This document shows positions 37,863 through 45,873 of a stretch of 64,000 nt of DNA, one piece after another. Position numbers and translations under genes: made by a program. Source of the stretch: Gp6-AA40 sp035571515 (GTDB lineage: Bacteria > Acidobacteriota > Vicinamibacteria > Vicinamibacterales > UBA2999). Under the pieces are notes generated by a model. The model made no database searches and was not told the origin of the DNA. It saw only the letters and a list, made by a program, of their open reading frames with translations. Every line of letters begins with the position of its first letter. Within the stretch, counting starts at the first letter, position 1. Where the stretch lies: NCBI GenBank assembly GCA_035571515.1, contig DATNCQ010000173.1, forward strand, positions 9,154-73,153. Direction: 5' to 3'.

Positions 37863-38348
37863 TCAGGTTCGATCTGATTGGGCTCCCTCACGAATGTCTG
37901 ACCAGCGCTTCGTCCGCTGCTCCTCCGTGGTCTCTTCGATGCGCGATGCAACGGTCCACACGTGTCCAGATGGATCGAGAATTCGCGCTGTCCTGTCGCC
38001 CCAGAACTGGTCTTGCGCCGGCATGAGGATCTTCGCACCTTTAGCCGCCGCACACTCGACCGCGTGATCGACGTCCGCCACGTACACGAAGATGACTACG
38101 GGAGAGCTCCCGTCGAGCAAGGGCGCGCGGCTGGCGGCCACATCGGGGAACTCGGATTGAACCACCAGGAACGCGCCGTTGATGCGCATCGCAATGTGTA
38201 TTGGCGAGCCATCCGGGCCTGGTCGACGCACCTGCTCGACCGCACCAAACGCTGCCGCGCAGAAGTTCATCTCGTCCTCTGGACTCGGGCAGACCAACAT
38301 CGGGAATACCGACTGCAGTCCTTCGGGAATCGATTTGACAGTCGTCAT
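37863..38348 (-). CDS. VOC-family protein (PhnB/glyoxalase-like)
   Basis: A 161-residue VOC protein of the PhnB-like group that acts or binds as a dimer: VFPMLVCPSPEDEMNFCAAAFGA at the start, then MRINGAFLVVQSEFPD, VVIFVYVADVDHAVECAAAKGA and the C-terminal DPSGHVWTVASRIEE. It has no signal peptide. The ATG at 38348 has AGGGGA six bases upstream; the open frame to 38489 is spurious. Possible roles include small-molecule resistance or lyase activity, but no specific substrate is indicated. Confidence 0.85.
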   Translation of the reverse strand: MTTVKSIPEGLQSVFPMLVCPSPEDEMNFCAAAFGAVEQVRRPGPDGSPIHIAMRINGAFLVVQSEFPDVAASRAPLLDGSSPVVIFVYVADVDHAVECAAAKGAKILMPAQDQFWGDRTARILDPSGHVWTVASRIEETTEEQRTKRWSDIREGAQSDRT

Positions 38349-38631
38349 GTGGTTCCCCTCGCGCGTGTCACTTGTAACGCCAGAACTCGCCGTCAGCCGA
38401 CCGGTACGAGTCGGCTCCAGCAGCTGCGAGGCGCGCAGCATACCGCGAAATTTGCGGACGTCGGAATCGTCCGAGAGCGTTGGCCCCATCGAGGTGTCGC
38501 GACGGCCCGAGCGATGCGACGTCTGGGTTCGTCATCAGTGCGACGTTTATCGTGAGCTGATGCGTCCGATCCTGATGGATCGGTCTCGTCGTTCGCGCCA
38601 CAAGCGAGCGAATCGGCGTAGGCTAGCTGTT
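38349..38631. other. Divergent gap with a hairpin and a doubtful small frame
   Basis: 283 bases between the VOC gene (minus) and an exported protein (plus). It has a 7-base hairpin AGCCGAC/GTCGGCT with an 8-base loop near 38395-38416. A minus-strand frame ending at 38368 (last residues SADGEFWRYK) looks faintly protein-like but has no ribosome site. No clear promoter boxes are seen. Confidence 0.4.
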
Positions 38632-39255
38632 GTGCGACGGGAATTGTGGCTCCTGCTCGCGGTTGCCGCCGCAATCGGTGGCGGCGCACCCGCTCGTGCG
38701 CAGTCCGTCGGAAGCATGTCGCTCCGCGTCTCCGCGTCGGTCGTCGTCACCACGATCGCGCACAACGAAGCCGACGGCACTTCCATTCTGGATGTGGCCG
38801 TGTTCTGGCGCGGAACCCCTGGATGGTTCACAGCAGGCGATCCCGGCGGGCAGTCTGGCGGGTGGACGTCGACAGGTCTGCCGGACGGGCGACCTGGGCC
38901 CGAGATTCACTTCATCGGTGTTGACGGTCTCAGGCTGGAGGTGCAGTTCGATCCAGCAACCGACCGTGTGCGGATCCAGGATCAGAGCATCTCGTCGCAG
39001 AGTGCGAACGTGATTCTCGTCGACGACGTGGACGGAACCGCGGGACCGAGGATTGTCGAGACGATGCGCGTGGAGCCCCGCTTTCCAGGCAGATTTGTCG
39101 ACATCGACACCGTGGTGCGGCGCCATCCGGCGCTGTTTCCGTTCCTGCGCTGTGAGATGCGATTTCCTGACCAGCCGCAACACTCACCCATCGAGGTTGC
39201 GACGTGGCGGCAAATGACGGACGTCACGTGTGCGCGTCTGCGAGATGCTCGCTGA
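38632..39255 (+). CDS. Exported protein of unknown function
   Basis: A 207-residue protein with a good signal peptide (RELWLLLAVAAAIGGGAPARA). The mature part is Ser/Val/Asp-rich beta-strand-like sequence (SMSLRVSASVVVTTIAHNE, GTSILDVAVFWRGTPGWF, DGLRLEVQFDPATDRVRIQ) with a pair of cysteines near the C-terminus (LRCEMRF, TCARLRD). I recognise no family. It is the only plus-strand gene within the minus-strand cluster from 33 to 44.6 kb. The GTG at 38632 places the signal peptide directly at the N-terminus; an ATG at 38560 would add 24 basic residues and is less likely. Confidence 0.6.
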   Translation: MRRELWLLLAVAAAIGGGAPARAQSVGSMSLRVSASVVVTTIAHNEADGTSILDVAVFWRGTPGWFTAGDPGGQSGGWTSTGLPDGRPGPEIHFIGVDGLRLEVQFDPATDRVRIQDQSISSQSANVILVDDVDGTAGPRIVETMRVEPRFPGRFVDIDTVVRRHPALFPFLRCEMRFPDQPQHSPIEVATWRQMTDVTCARLRDAR

Positions 39256-39381
39256 ATCGCGGCCACACGCCGGTGCACGGCCAACATGACATTGCCGATC
39301 ACGGCGCAGTTGCCTGCCCTTCCGCCAAATACTCCCGAAACGGCGACCCCAGTGCCTACGGCTGATCGCAGTCCAACAACC

Positions 39382-39960
39382 CTACTTCGAACGCTGTGCC
39401 CGGGCCGTGGAGGGCGGCACACGCCCTCGCAGGCGCATGTACACGACCACGTTGCCGTAGTGTTCGTTGTTGTGAGCGACGTTGAACATGAGGACGGCGC
39501 CGCGAGTCGTCTCGGTCCGTGGCGCGCCGGGCTCTGCACCCATTCGGACCCGTGTGCTGAACGTCGTGTCGGTCGTGGCCCCGTAGACCCGATCGCAGTA
39601 TGCCAGCGAGTCCCTGATCCCCTTCAGCAGGGCCGCGCGGTTGGACAGGGCTTCGTAATTCTCCGTCGACGGAGACTTCTCGCCTGCCGCCTGCGAACAG
39701 AAAAAGAAGTTCGCGGCGGCGATGTGGCCGACCAGCTGGCCGAACGTGCGAACCTCGGCGGTCGGTCGAAAGGCGTAATCGGCTTCGGTCATGGCCTCCG
39801 CGGCATCTGCCAGGTTGGTCCGGATCGTCGAGTGCATCGAGTTCGCGACCTTGGCGAGCGATGTGGACAACGCCTTGTCGTAGCCCCCATCAGTCGTTTG
39901 AGCCGAGGCCGGCAATCCGGCGCATGCCATCACGAACGCCACGAGCCAGAGAGAACGCAT
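39382..39960 (-). CDS. Exported DinB-family protein
   Basis: A 192-residue DinB/YfiT-like four-helix protein with a signal peptide (SLWLVAFVMACAGLPASAQ). Candidate metal-binding histidines are in GHIAAANFF and in HNNEHYGNVVVYMR at the C-terminal helix, the expected three-His pattern. Family members include thiol-dependent transferases acting with bacillithiol or mycothiol, normally in the cytosol; export is a feature of many acidobacterial DinB proteins. The ATG at 39960 follows AGGAGC by about 6 bases. It is 52 bases downstream of an alpha/beta hydrolase gene on the same strand. Confidence 0.85.
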   Translation of the reverse strand: MRSLWLVAFVMACAGLPASAQTTDGGYDKALSTSLAKVANSMHSTIRTNLADAAEAMTEADYAFRPTAEVRTFGQLVGHIAAANFFFCSQAAGEKSPSTENYEALSNRAALLKGIRDSLAYCDRVYGATTDTTFSTRVRMGAEPGAPRTETTRGAVLMFNVAHNNEHYGNVVVYMRLRGRVPPSTARAQRSK

Positions 39961-40012
39961 CGAAATGCTCCTGCGGAAGTCACGAATACTGAACAAGTCG
40001 TCTACCGGCATG

Positions 40013-40717
40013 TTACGCGGATCCCAGAGACGCGACGAACTTCTCTACAACGGCGGCGCCGGCGGCCGGGTTCGTCCGTAACGCCAGGTGCGGGCCACGA
40101 ATGGTGACCACCTCGACATGCGGCACGGCGGCAGCCACCGCCCCGACGTTCCAGCGCGGAACAACGATGTCGTGCGACGCCGCCAGGTACAGCACGGGAA
40201 CGGGGCATTTCGCGGCGTCCAACCGGACATCGACGCCAAGTGCGGCCCGTGACCGCGCCGCGAACGCCGAGGGAGCCACGCGGCGGAAGACCTCTTCCTG
40301 ATCCTGGCGAATATCGGTCGAGCCGTAGAACCCAATCGCCCGAAGCAGCTTCGCGCCAAGCGGGAACAGGCGCGCGACGGGCGTGACCACCGCCCATCGA
40401 AACCATCGCAGCGGTGGCCACGGGTAGCTCACGAACGACGCGCAGATGACGACGCCACGAAGGCCGGGTGGCGACTCGGCGGCGAGCATCAGCGCCAATG
40501 GGCCGGAAAAGGACCAGCCCAGGAGCACGAAGTCGGAAAGTCCGGCACACGCGCTGCGCACGACGGGAAGGAGTCCCTCGTAGTCATTCGGTCCCGCCGA
40601 CGCGTACTCGATCACACGCGGCGCAATCCAGGCCGGAAGAGCCTGCATGAACGGCCGAAAAAGGATCGACGTGCCATCCAGGCCAGGCAGGAGAACGAGT
40701 GTCGTCGGCCGATGCAC
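40013..40717 (-). CDS. Alpha/beta-fold hydrolase
   Basis: A 234-residue alpha/beta hydrolase without a signal peptide. It shows the oxyanion motif LLPGLDGT (about residues 9-16), the nucleophile elbow LLGWSFSGPLAL with Ser at about residue 69, a late Asp in ASHDIVVP and the catalytic His in IRGPHLALRTNP. The family includes esterases, lipases and thioesterases; nothing narrows it further. The start codon is GTG at 40717 (GTGCATCGG). It lies downstream of the attC-like site B and immediately upstream of the DinB gene. Confidence 0.84.
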   Translation of the reverse strand: MHRPTTLVLLPGLDGTSILFRPFMQALPAWIAPRVIEYASAGPNDYEGLLPVVRSACAGLSDFVLLGWSFSGPLALMLAAESPPGLRGVVICASFVSYPWPPLRWFRWAVVTPVARLFPLGAKLLRAIGFYGSTDIRQDQEEVFRRVAPSAFAARSRAALGVDVRLDAAKCPVPVLYLAASHDIVVPRWNVGAVAAAVPHVEVVTIRGPHLALRTNPAAGAAVVEKFVASLGSA

Positions 40718-40749
40718 CGTGGCTCTTTCGGCGCGTTACCTGGATTCCA

Positions 40750-40822
40750 CCTGAGGCCCCGGCTTCAGAAGCGGCGGGTCCTGAGGCCGCAGGCTGTCGT
40801 TGGCTGCGAGCCGATGTTAGAC
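40750..40822 (-). repeat. attC-like imperfect hairpin, site B (degenerate)
   Basis: Also 73 bases long, in the gap between the unknown gene (stop at 40829) and the hydrolase gene (40717). On the minus strand it opens with an exact RYYYAAC box, GTCTAAC, six bases after the stop codon; ATCGGCTCGCAGCC can pair with CTGAAGCCGGGG with one extra base. The far box (CTCAGGT) departs from GTTRRRY, so the site may be decayed or the resemblance accidental. Confidence 0.28.
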
Positions 40823-40828
40823 CGCTTG

Positions 40829-41398
40829 TCATTCCTGATCGAGTTGTGCGGCACGCAACTGTTCGCGCAAGCCCTTCGTGAAGTTGGGATGTGCTTCGCC
40901 CCATGCCAGCGCCTGTCGCCACGCCTCCTGCAATTGTTCGTCGTATGCCCAGTGGGAGAACAGAGGCCTCATCGTCACTTGCTCGAGCACATGCTCCAGG
41001 AACCCGGTCTCAATGGCGGCACGGATATCATCGTCGCCGGTTAAGAAGAGTGTAGTGACGCCGCCGACCGCTCGTTCAAGGATCTCGCGCGTCTCTTCCT
41101 TGCGAACGAGGTGATCGAACCATGCTTCGAGCTCAGATGCCGCCTCGTATCGACTCAGTGCGATACCGCCCTTGGGATTCTCCTGAATGCACCTAAAAAG
41201 GTATCGCTGGATCAGGGAGCACGTCTCTCCAGCTTCCAAGTGAGGCTGGATGCGATTCCAAGCCTCCCCGGTGAGCTTGTACAACAGCGCGTCCGCTTCG
41301 ACGTCGGCGGCCCTTTGAATCCATTCGCGAGCAAGCTGTCTCGGAATCGGATCTTCCGATCCCAACGCGGCGTTGATCGACTGTTTCAGTTCGTCCAT
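40829..41398 (-). CDS. Uncharacterised cytosolic protein
   Basis: A 189-residue acidic, mostly helical protein without signal or membrane segments. It has no motif I can assign. Notable segments are SRYEAASELEAWFDHLVRKE and LTGDDDIRAAIETGFLEHVLE, followed by FSHWAYDEQLQEAWRQALAW. The length, acidic charge and helix content resemble bacterial proteins of unknown function, some of them immunity-like, but that is only a resemblance. It starts with ATG at 41398, 35 bases after the methyltransferase stop, and is followed by the attC-like site B. Confidence 0.68.
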   Translation of the reverse strand: MDELKQSINAALGSEDPIPRQLAREWIQRAADVEADALLYKLTGEAWNRIQPHLEAGETCSLIQRYLFRCIQENPKGGIALSRYEAASELEAWFDHLVRKEETREILERAVGGVTTLFLTGDDDIRAAIETGFLEHVLEQVTMRPLFSHWAYDEQLQEAWRQALAWGEAHPNFTKGLREQLRAAQLDQE

Positions 41399-41433
41399 GG
41401 ATCGCGCCGCCGGCTAGGCCTTGCCAACGTCCT

Positions 41434-42201
41434 TCATCCGCGCTTGCTCGCCTTCCAGACCTCTTCGCACGGCCATTGCCTCGCCCACTCGATCGTGACA
41501 AACGGGTAGCGTGTCGTCGCGTCGGCGGGAGGACGCACGTCGAGCAAATCGTCGATGGTGAAACCAGAGCGGCGCAGCAACCGGATCCAGTCGCCGTGCG
41601 AGAGGTGAAATTCGACACCGGAGTCGGTCGGCCATTCGACGCGATACATCCCGAATGCCGGGCGGAGCATCCGCTCCGTCGCGGCGATACCGTCCTCCGC
41701 GGGCATGCACAGCATCAGCAGGAAGGAGTTGGTGAGAAAGACCAGCTGGCCACCCGGGCGAAGGAGACGCGCGGCCTCCGGAACCCAGCGCTGCGGGTCC
41801 GCCCAGAGGCACGCGCCGTACTCGGAGATGGCGAAGTCGAAGCTCTGATCGGGGTAAGGGACCGCTTCGGCGCTACCGTGCAAGAGCGGAAAGTCGAGAC
41901 CGTGCTGCTTCTGCAGGCGCCGCGCGGTTGCCAGCTGCGCTTCGGAGTTGTCGATGCCGACCACTCGCGCGCCGCGCCGTGCCAGCCAGGCCGAGACGTA
42001 TGCCGTGCCGCAGCCAAGCTCGATCGCATCTTTCCCCGCCAGACTATCGGGAAGAACACCGATCCGTGACTCGGGCACACTCCATACTCCCCAACTCGGC
42101 TCGTCCGCGGCCCACTGTTCTTCACCCTGCGCAACGTACAGTTTCGCCCACTCGTCCCATGCCGCGCGATTGCGAAGGACGTAATCCGGCAGGTCACTCA
42201 C
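41434..42201 (-). CDS. Class I SAM-dependent methyltransferase
   Basis: A 255-residue methyltransferase. The N-terminus (YVLRNRAAWDEWAKLYVAQGEEQWA) is typical of a broad group of small-molecule methyltransferases. Motif I is AIELGCGTAYVSAWLARRGA (about residues 56-75), followed by VVGIDNSEAQL, the FDFAISEYGACLW region and LLRPGGQLVFLTNS. There is no export signal. It starts 8 bases after the tiny frame at 42210-42371. The acceptor is unknown. It is not closely similar to the methyltransferase at 36204. Confidence 0.88.
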   Translation of the reverse strand: MSDLPDYVLRNRAAWDEWAKLYVAQGEEQWAADEPSWGVWSVPESRIGVLPDSLAGKDAIELGCGTAYVSAWLARRGARVVGIDNSEAQLATARRLQKQHGLDFPLLHGSAEAVPYPDQSFDFAISEYGACLWADPQRWVPEAARLLRPGGQLVFLTNSFLLMLCMPAEDGIAATERMLRPAFGMYRVEWPTDSGVEFHLSHGDWIRLLRRSGFTIDDLLDVRPPADATTRYPFVTIEWARQWPCEEVWKASKRG

Positions 42202-42209
42202 CGGCGTCC

Positions 42210-42371
42210 TCAGCGTTTGGGCGTAGCTTTCCAGGCGAACGACTGCCCGGCGATCTTACCGTCGCGGACCAAGACGACCATCAGCCACAGGCTGCAGTGT
42301 TTCAGGCCGTGTGTGTCCGGTTCGGCGTCAGCAACGCTCGCCTTGGGTGGTGCGTAGGGATTGAATTCCAT
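42210..42371 (-). CDS. Small protein of 53 residues with NPYAPP start, possible chimera or remnant
   Basis: A short frame beginning MEFNPYAPPKASVADAE, the hallmark N-terminus of a class of small bacterial membrane proteins in which NPYAPP-x-A-x-V precedes several membrane helices. Here, after about 20 residues, the sequence changes to LKHCSLWLMVVLVRDGKIAG and ends QSFAWKATPKR; this second part resembles the end of a SnoaL/NTF2-like domain rather than a membrane protein. It may be a deletion fusion. A weak GGGAG site lies upstream. The methyltransferase gene starts 8 bases after its stop. Confidence 0.4.
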   Translation of the reverse strand: MEFNPYAPPKASVADAEPDTHGLKHCSLWLMVVLVRDGKIAGQSFAWKATPKR

Positions 42372-42439
42372 CGAGGCCACGAATCTCCCAGACGAGAGCT
42401 ACGCCGCGGGCGGGGAAGGCGAATGCGCAATATCGATCC

Positions 42440-42856
42440 TTATCGTGCGGACCCGCTCAACTGTTGAGAGAAGCTCAGAGCATCGAACTCAGCCCATTCC
42501 TCGGCGATCTTTCCGTTCACGAAGCGACTGATGATGATGGCTGTCCACCGAAGGTCATTTCCGGATGGCGCCACGCCCATCAGCTCTCCAGTATGTTTGC
42601 CACGACCTGACACGCGGGTCACGACCTTGTCGCCCTCTGCAAGCTGGTCTTCGACCGTCTCCTGAAATCCAGACACCGCATCAATGAACCCGCTCACCAA
42701 GTTCCTGAACGCGGTCGGTCCCCGCATGTCGCCGAGCATCGGAATGCCATGGTAGATGTAGTCGTCCGCGTAGAGTCCACCGAGCTTGTCCAGTTTCCCC
42801 TTGCGCATCGCCTCTTCGCGAACGATTCGAATTGTTCTCTTGTTCGTTTCGGACAT
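42440..42856 (-). CDS. SnoaL-like ester cyclase/NTF2-fold protein
   Basis: A 138-residue NTF2-fold protein of the SnoaL polyketide-cyclase-like (ester cyclase) family: MSETNKRTIRIVREEAMRKG, YADDYIYHGIPMLGD, FRNLVSGFIDAVSGF, EGDKVVTRVSGRGKHTGELMG and GKIAEEWAEFDALSFSQQL. The conserved His and Asp near the pocket (YIYHG, EFDAL) are kept. These enzymes or binding proteins act on diverse small molecules, so no substrate is assigned. The ATG at 42856 has GAGGTGG upstream. The neighbouring gene at 42919 belongs to the same fold, suggesting an old duplication. Confidence 0.85.
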   Translation of the reverse strand: MSETNKRTIRIVREEAMRKGKLDKLGGLYADDYIYHGIPMLGDMRGPTAFRNLVSGFIDAVSGFQETVEDQLAEGDKVVTRVSGRGKHTGELMGVAPSGNDLRWTAIIISRFVNGKIAEEWAEFDALSFSQQLSGSAR

Positions 42857-42918
42857 CACCACCTCTTCAACGAGATCAAGTCGAGTTCGCTGAGAAACTC
42901 CAAGCACCAGGGCACGGT

Positions 42919-43353
42919 TTACGACGGCATGAAGCCGAGTTGCTTGAGGAACGTGGCCATGTCCCAATAGTCGGTGCAGCGTCGAATCTTGTCGCCGGCG
43001 AATTCGAAAATCGATGCGCCCCGCACTTCGACGCGCTTGCCTGTCAATGGCAATCCGGGTAAATCGCCTCTATGGGTGCCCCGCATGATCCATTCAGCAA
43101 CCCCGCTGGTGCCGTTTGCGAACCTGGACTGCAGCTCGAAAGTCACGTCAGGAAACCCTGAAATGAACCCTTCGCCGAATGCCCGCAGTTCGGCCGTACC
43201 GCGGTTCACCACGCCCATGGTCACTTCGTCGTGGATCACATCCCCGGTGAATAGCGGCAGCAGGCGCCCCATGTCGTGAGCCGACCAGTATTCCGCCCAG
43301 GCCTCTATGGCGCGTTCCTGATCGTGTATCGACGCGTTGCTCACCCCTGTCAT
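42919..43353 (-). CDS. SnoaL-like/NTF2-fold protein
   Basis: A 144-residue NTF2-fold protein: AIEAWAEYWSAHDMGRLLPLFTGDVIHDE, LRAFGEGFISGFPDVTFELQ, GVAEWIMRGTHRGDLPGLPLTGKRVEVRGASIFEF, GDKIRRCTDYWDMATFLKQLG. The last part, with the RxxxDYWD motif, is typical of the SnoaL-2/limonene-epoxide-hydrolase-like group. It has no signal peptide. The ATG at 43353 follows GGAGG by 4-5 bases; the open frame to 43410 overlaps the next gene and is unlikely. It lies 62 bases upstream of a related gene. Confidence 0.85.
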   Translation of the reverse strand: MTGVSNASIHDQERAIEAWAEYWSAHDMGRLLPLFTGDVIHDEVTMGVVNRGTAELRAFGEGFISGFPDVTFELQSRFANGTSGVAEWIMRGTHRGDLPGLPLTGKRVEVRGASIFEFAGDKIRRCTDYWDMATFLKQLGFMPS

Positions 43354-43406
43354 AGTCACCTCCGCGTAGAGAGGACCGGTTAAAGAGAGCCAATAGGCTC
43401 GCCGCA

Positions 43407-44576
43407 TCATCGCACGATCGTCGTCGGCGGGTTCGCACCCGCGACAGGCGTGCCGAGTCCCTTGTAGAGGAAGCGCTGGAAGCGGCGCGCGTCAAAATTC
43501 TCGCCGATGTAGAGATTGCCTCGACTGTCCACCGCGATCGCATGCGGCACGTTGAGCGAGCCGCCGAACAGCCCCTGCTGGCCGAAGCGCGCGATCACCT
43601 GCAGCGTCTCGCGATTCAGGATCCACACGTGATGGTTCGCGCCGTCGATCATGTAGAGAAACCGCTGTTGCGGATCGGGCGACAGGACGAAGCCCGACGC
43701 GGCGCCCGCCAGCAGCGTTCGCTTCGAGACGAACGCTTCCTTGACGAAGGTGCCGTCCTTCCTGAACACCTGGATGCGGTTGTTCGGCCGATCGGCGACG
43801 TAGACGAAGCCGTCGCGTGAGATGGCGATGTTGTGTGGCAGGCGGAACTGCTGCGCCGGCGGCGCCTCCGGATTGTAGGGGCCAGGCTCCTTGTCATCCG
43901 GCTTGTTGCCGTACGCACCCCACATCCGCTTGAAGGCGAACGTGTCGGCGTCGAGGACGATGACGCGGTGGTTGCTGTAGCCATCGGCGACGTAGACCTC
44001 GTTGCTGGCCGGATCGATCACGAGATTCGCCGGGCTGCCCATGTTCTTCGTGTCGGCGCTGCCGCCGCTCGCGCCCGGCTTGCCGAATTGCTGGAGGAAC
44101 TTTCCCTCTCGGGTGAATTTCAGCAGCTGCGCATCCCTGGCGCCGCTGCCGGCCAGCCACACGACGTCCTTCTGATCCACGAACACGCCGTGCTCGGTCT
44201 GGGGCCAGTCGTAGCCGGGCCCGGGGCCTCCCCACGAGCGAATCAACGTGCCGCGCTGATCGAGCTCGAGCACGGGCGGCGCCGGCACACAGCAATCGGC
44301 CTTGGGCGGGGTGTCATCCGCGCCGGAGAAGCGCTCGTTCGTCAGCAGGCCGGCGGGCCGCTGCAGGACGTAGAGGTGATCCTGCCGATCGACGGCCAGG
44401 CCTCCAATCGGGCCGATGGCCCAGGTCTCGGGCAGCGGCTGAGGAAACGTGGGGTCGTACTCGAAGATCGGAACCTGGATGTTCTGCGCCTGACCGACGA
44501 GGTCATGCTGCCAGGCGATCGAGATCGACACGAGCGAGAGGCCCAGTGCGGCTGTGGCGAATCGTGTGAGCGGCAT
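43407..44576 (-). CDS. Exported NHL-repeat (peptidyl-amidating-lyase-like) propeller protein
   Basis: A 389-residue exported six-bladed propeller. The signal peptide lies at the N-terminus (TRFATAALGLSLVSISIA). NHL repeats follow: GGLAVDRQDHLYVLQRP, TEHGVFVDQKDVVWLAG, PANLVIDPASNEVYVADGY, PHNIAISRDGFVYVADRPNNRIQVF and PHAIAVDSRGNLYIGENFD. The arrangement matches the peptidyl-alpha-hydroxyglycine lyase-like group, although bacterial members have no known amidating role. Adjacent cysteines (ADCCVPAP) may form a disulphide. The ATG at 44576 has AGGAG six bases upstream. It is divergent from the TPR-peptidase gene. Confidence 0.86.
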   Translation of the reverse strand: MPLTRFATAALGLSLVSISIAWQHDLVGQAQNIQVPIFEYDPTFPQPLPETWAIGPIGGLAVDRQDHLYVLQRPAGLLTNERFSGADDTPPKADCCVPAPPVLELDQRGTLIRSWGGPGPGYDWPQTEHGVFVDQKDVVWLAGSGARDAQLLKFTREGKFLQQFGKPGASGGSADTKNMGSPANLVIDPASNEVYVADGYSNHRVIVLDADTFAFKRMWGAYGNKPDDKEPGPYNPEAPPAQQFRLPHNIAISRDGFVYVADRPNNRIQVFRKDGTFVKEAFVSKRTLLAGAASGFVLSPDPQQRFLYMIDGANHHVWILNRETLQVIARFGQQGLFGGSLNVPHAIAVDSRGNLYIGENFDARRFQRFLYKGLGTPVAGANPPTTIVR

Positions 44577-44747
44577 GCACGACTCCTGCGCGTCCCGGCG
44601 ACGTCTGTCGGCCGTGGAGTGTGACATAAGTCGGTGTCGCGTGCTTTCGAACCTGTGATCGCAACCCCGAACTCGTAAGCCGCCAAGGCGTGCAGGCCTC
44701 GCCTGACGCGAGATCCGCCGGGAACGTCGCTTGCCCCGGGCGTCACC

Positions 44748-45830
44748 ATGCCTGTACCACGCGCGGCGACGGTCCTCTGCCTCATGGTGCTGTCCGTGAC
44801 GTCAGCGCGCGGTCAATCCAGGGTCATCGAACTGAACGAGGCAGGCTGGAAGGCGCTCCGCGATGGCTACGGCAACCGGGCGGCGGGTCTCTTCGCCGAC
44901 GCGCTGGCCCTGAAGCCCGGCGATCCCGTGTTGTTGATGGGCGCGGGAGCCGCCGCGCATGCACAAGGGAAGCAGAAGGAGGCGATGACCCGTCTGCGGG
45001 AGTCGTTGACGGCGAAGCCAGACCTCACGCCTGCCTCGGTGCTTCTCGGTCAGATCGCGTACGACGAGGGCGAGGTCGATCTGGCCATTCGTACCTACGA
45101 GAGCGCGCTGAAGTACGCGCCGGGCGACGCGGAGATGACGCGGACGCTCGATCAGTGGCGGAAAGAGGCCGGCATCCACGAGTCGTTCGAGGAATTGCGG
45201 TACGACCGTCTACGGATCCTGTTCGAGGGGCACGACGAGCGGTCGCTCGCCATGGACGCGACGCGCGTATTCAACTCCGCGTTCTTCCGAATCGCAGGCA
45301 GGCTCGGCGAGTATCCGTCCGACACCATCGTCGCCGTCCTCTACACCGAGCAGCAGTTCCGGGACGTCACGCGCGCGCCGAAATGGTCCGCCGGCGCCTA
45401 CGACGGAAAAATACGCATACCGGTCGCGGGAGCGTCGCAGCAGCCGGAGCTGTTCGAGAAGGTGCTGACGCACGAATTGACGCACGCCATCATCGCGGGC
45501 ATCGCGCCGGCCGGTGTTCCGGGGTGGCTCAACGAGGGGCTGGCGCAGTATTTCGACGGGACGGACGCCCGCGCCGCTCAACGGCGGATGAGAGCCGCCG
45601 GACGAGCGATTCCGCTGACGCATCTCGAAGGCGGCTTCGGCGGTCTCGGCGCGGCCGACGCGCAGGTGGCGTACGACGAGAGCCTTCTTGCGGTGAACGT
45701 CATCGCCGAACGGCCCGGTTTCGGCTGGACGCGACTGCTGCACGAGCTCGAAGGCGCAGACTCGGTCGAGGGTGCGCTTCGATTGTTCGGCCTCTCATAC
45801 CAGGACCTCGAGACGTCGTTCAAGAGGTAG
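44748..45830 (+). CDS. Exported TPR protein with gluzincin (peptidase MA-like) domain
   Basis: A 360-residue exported protein. Signal peptide to about Ala20-Arg21; TPR-like helices at about 25-140 (AAGLFADALALKPGDPVLL, VDLAIRTYESALKYAPGDA); metallopeptidase domain at about 150-300 with zinc site HELTH at 242-246 and the third ligand Glu263 in LNEGLAQYF. This combination is common in acidobacteria and myxobacteria and is often called peptidase MA-like. It is probably a periplasmic metalloprotease whose TPR part binds the target. A short YciI gene follows after 43 bases on the same strand. Confidence 0.87.
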   Translation: MPVPRAATVLCLMVLSVTSARGQSRVIELNEAGWKALRDGYGNRAAGLFADALALKPGDPVLLMGAGAAAHAQGKQKEAMTRLRESLTAKPDLTPASVLLGQIAYDEGEVDLAIRTYESALKYAPGDAEMTRTLDQWRKEAGIHESFEELRYDRLRILFEGHDERSLAMDATRVFNSAFFRIAGRLGEYPSDTIVAVLYTEQQFRDVTRAPKWSAGAYDGKIRIPVAGASQQPELFEKVLTHELTHAIIAGIAPAGVPGWLNEGLAQYFDGTDARAAQRRMRAAGRAIPLTHLEGGFGGLGAADAQVAYDESLLAVNVIAERPGFGWTRLLHELEGADSVEGALRLFGLSYQDLETSFKR

Positions 45831-45873
45831 CCTGCCTTTACGCCGGCCGCCGCCTGGGGCAAGCTGGCGAGCC

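Noticed and set aside
38368..38601. Possible small minus-strand gene upstream of the VOC protein
   Set aside because: Faintly protein-like end but no ribosome site and no conserved motif that I can name.
39256..39381. Third attC-like site next to the DinB gene
   Set aside because: A GTTGGAC box is present after the DinB stop but no paired box or inner arms could be found.
41434..43353. Biosynthetic gene cluster (SnoaL-like cyclases plus methyltransferase)
   Set aside because: No synthase, ketosynthase or carrier-protein gene is present; the SnoaL fold is too general.
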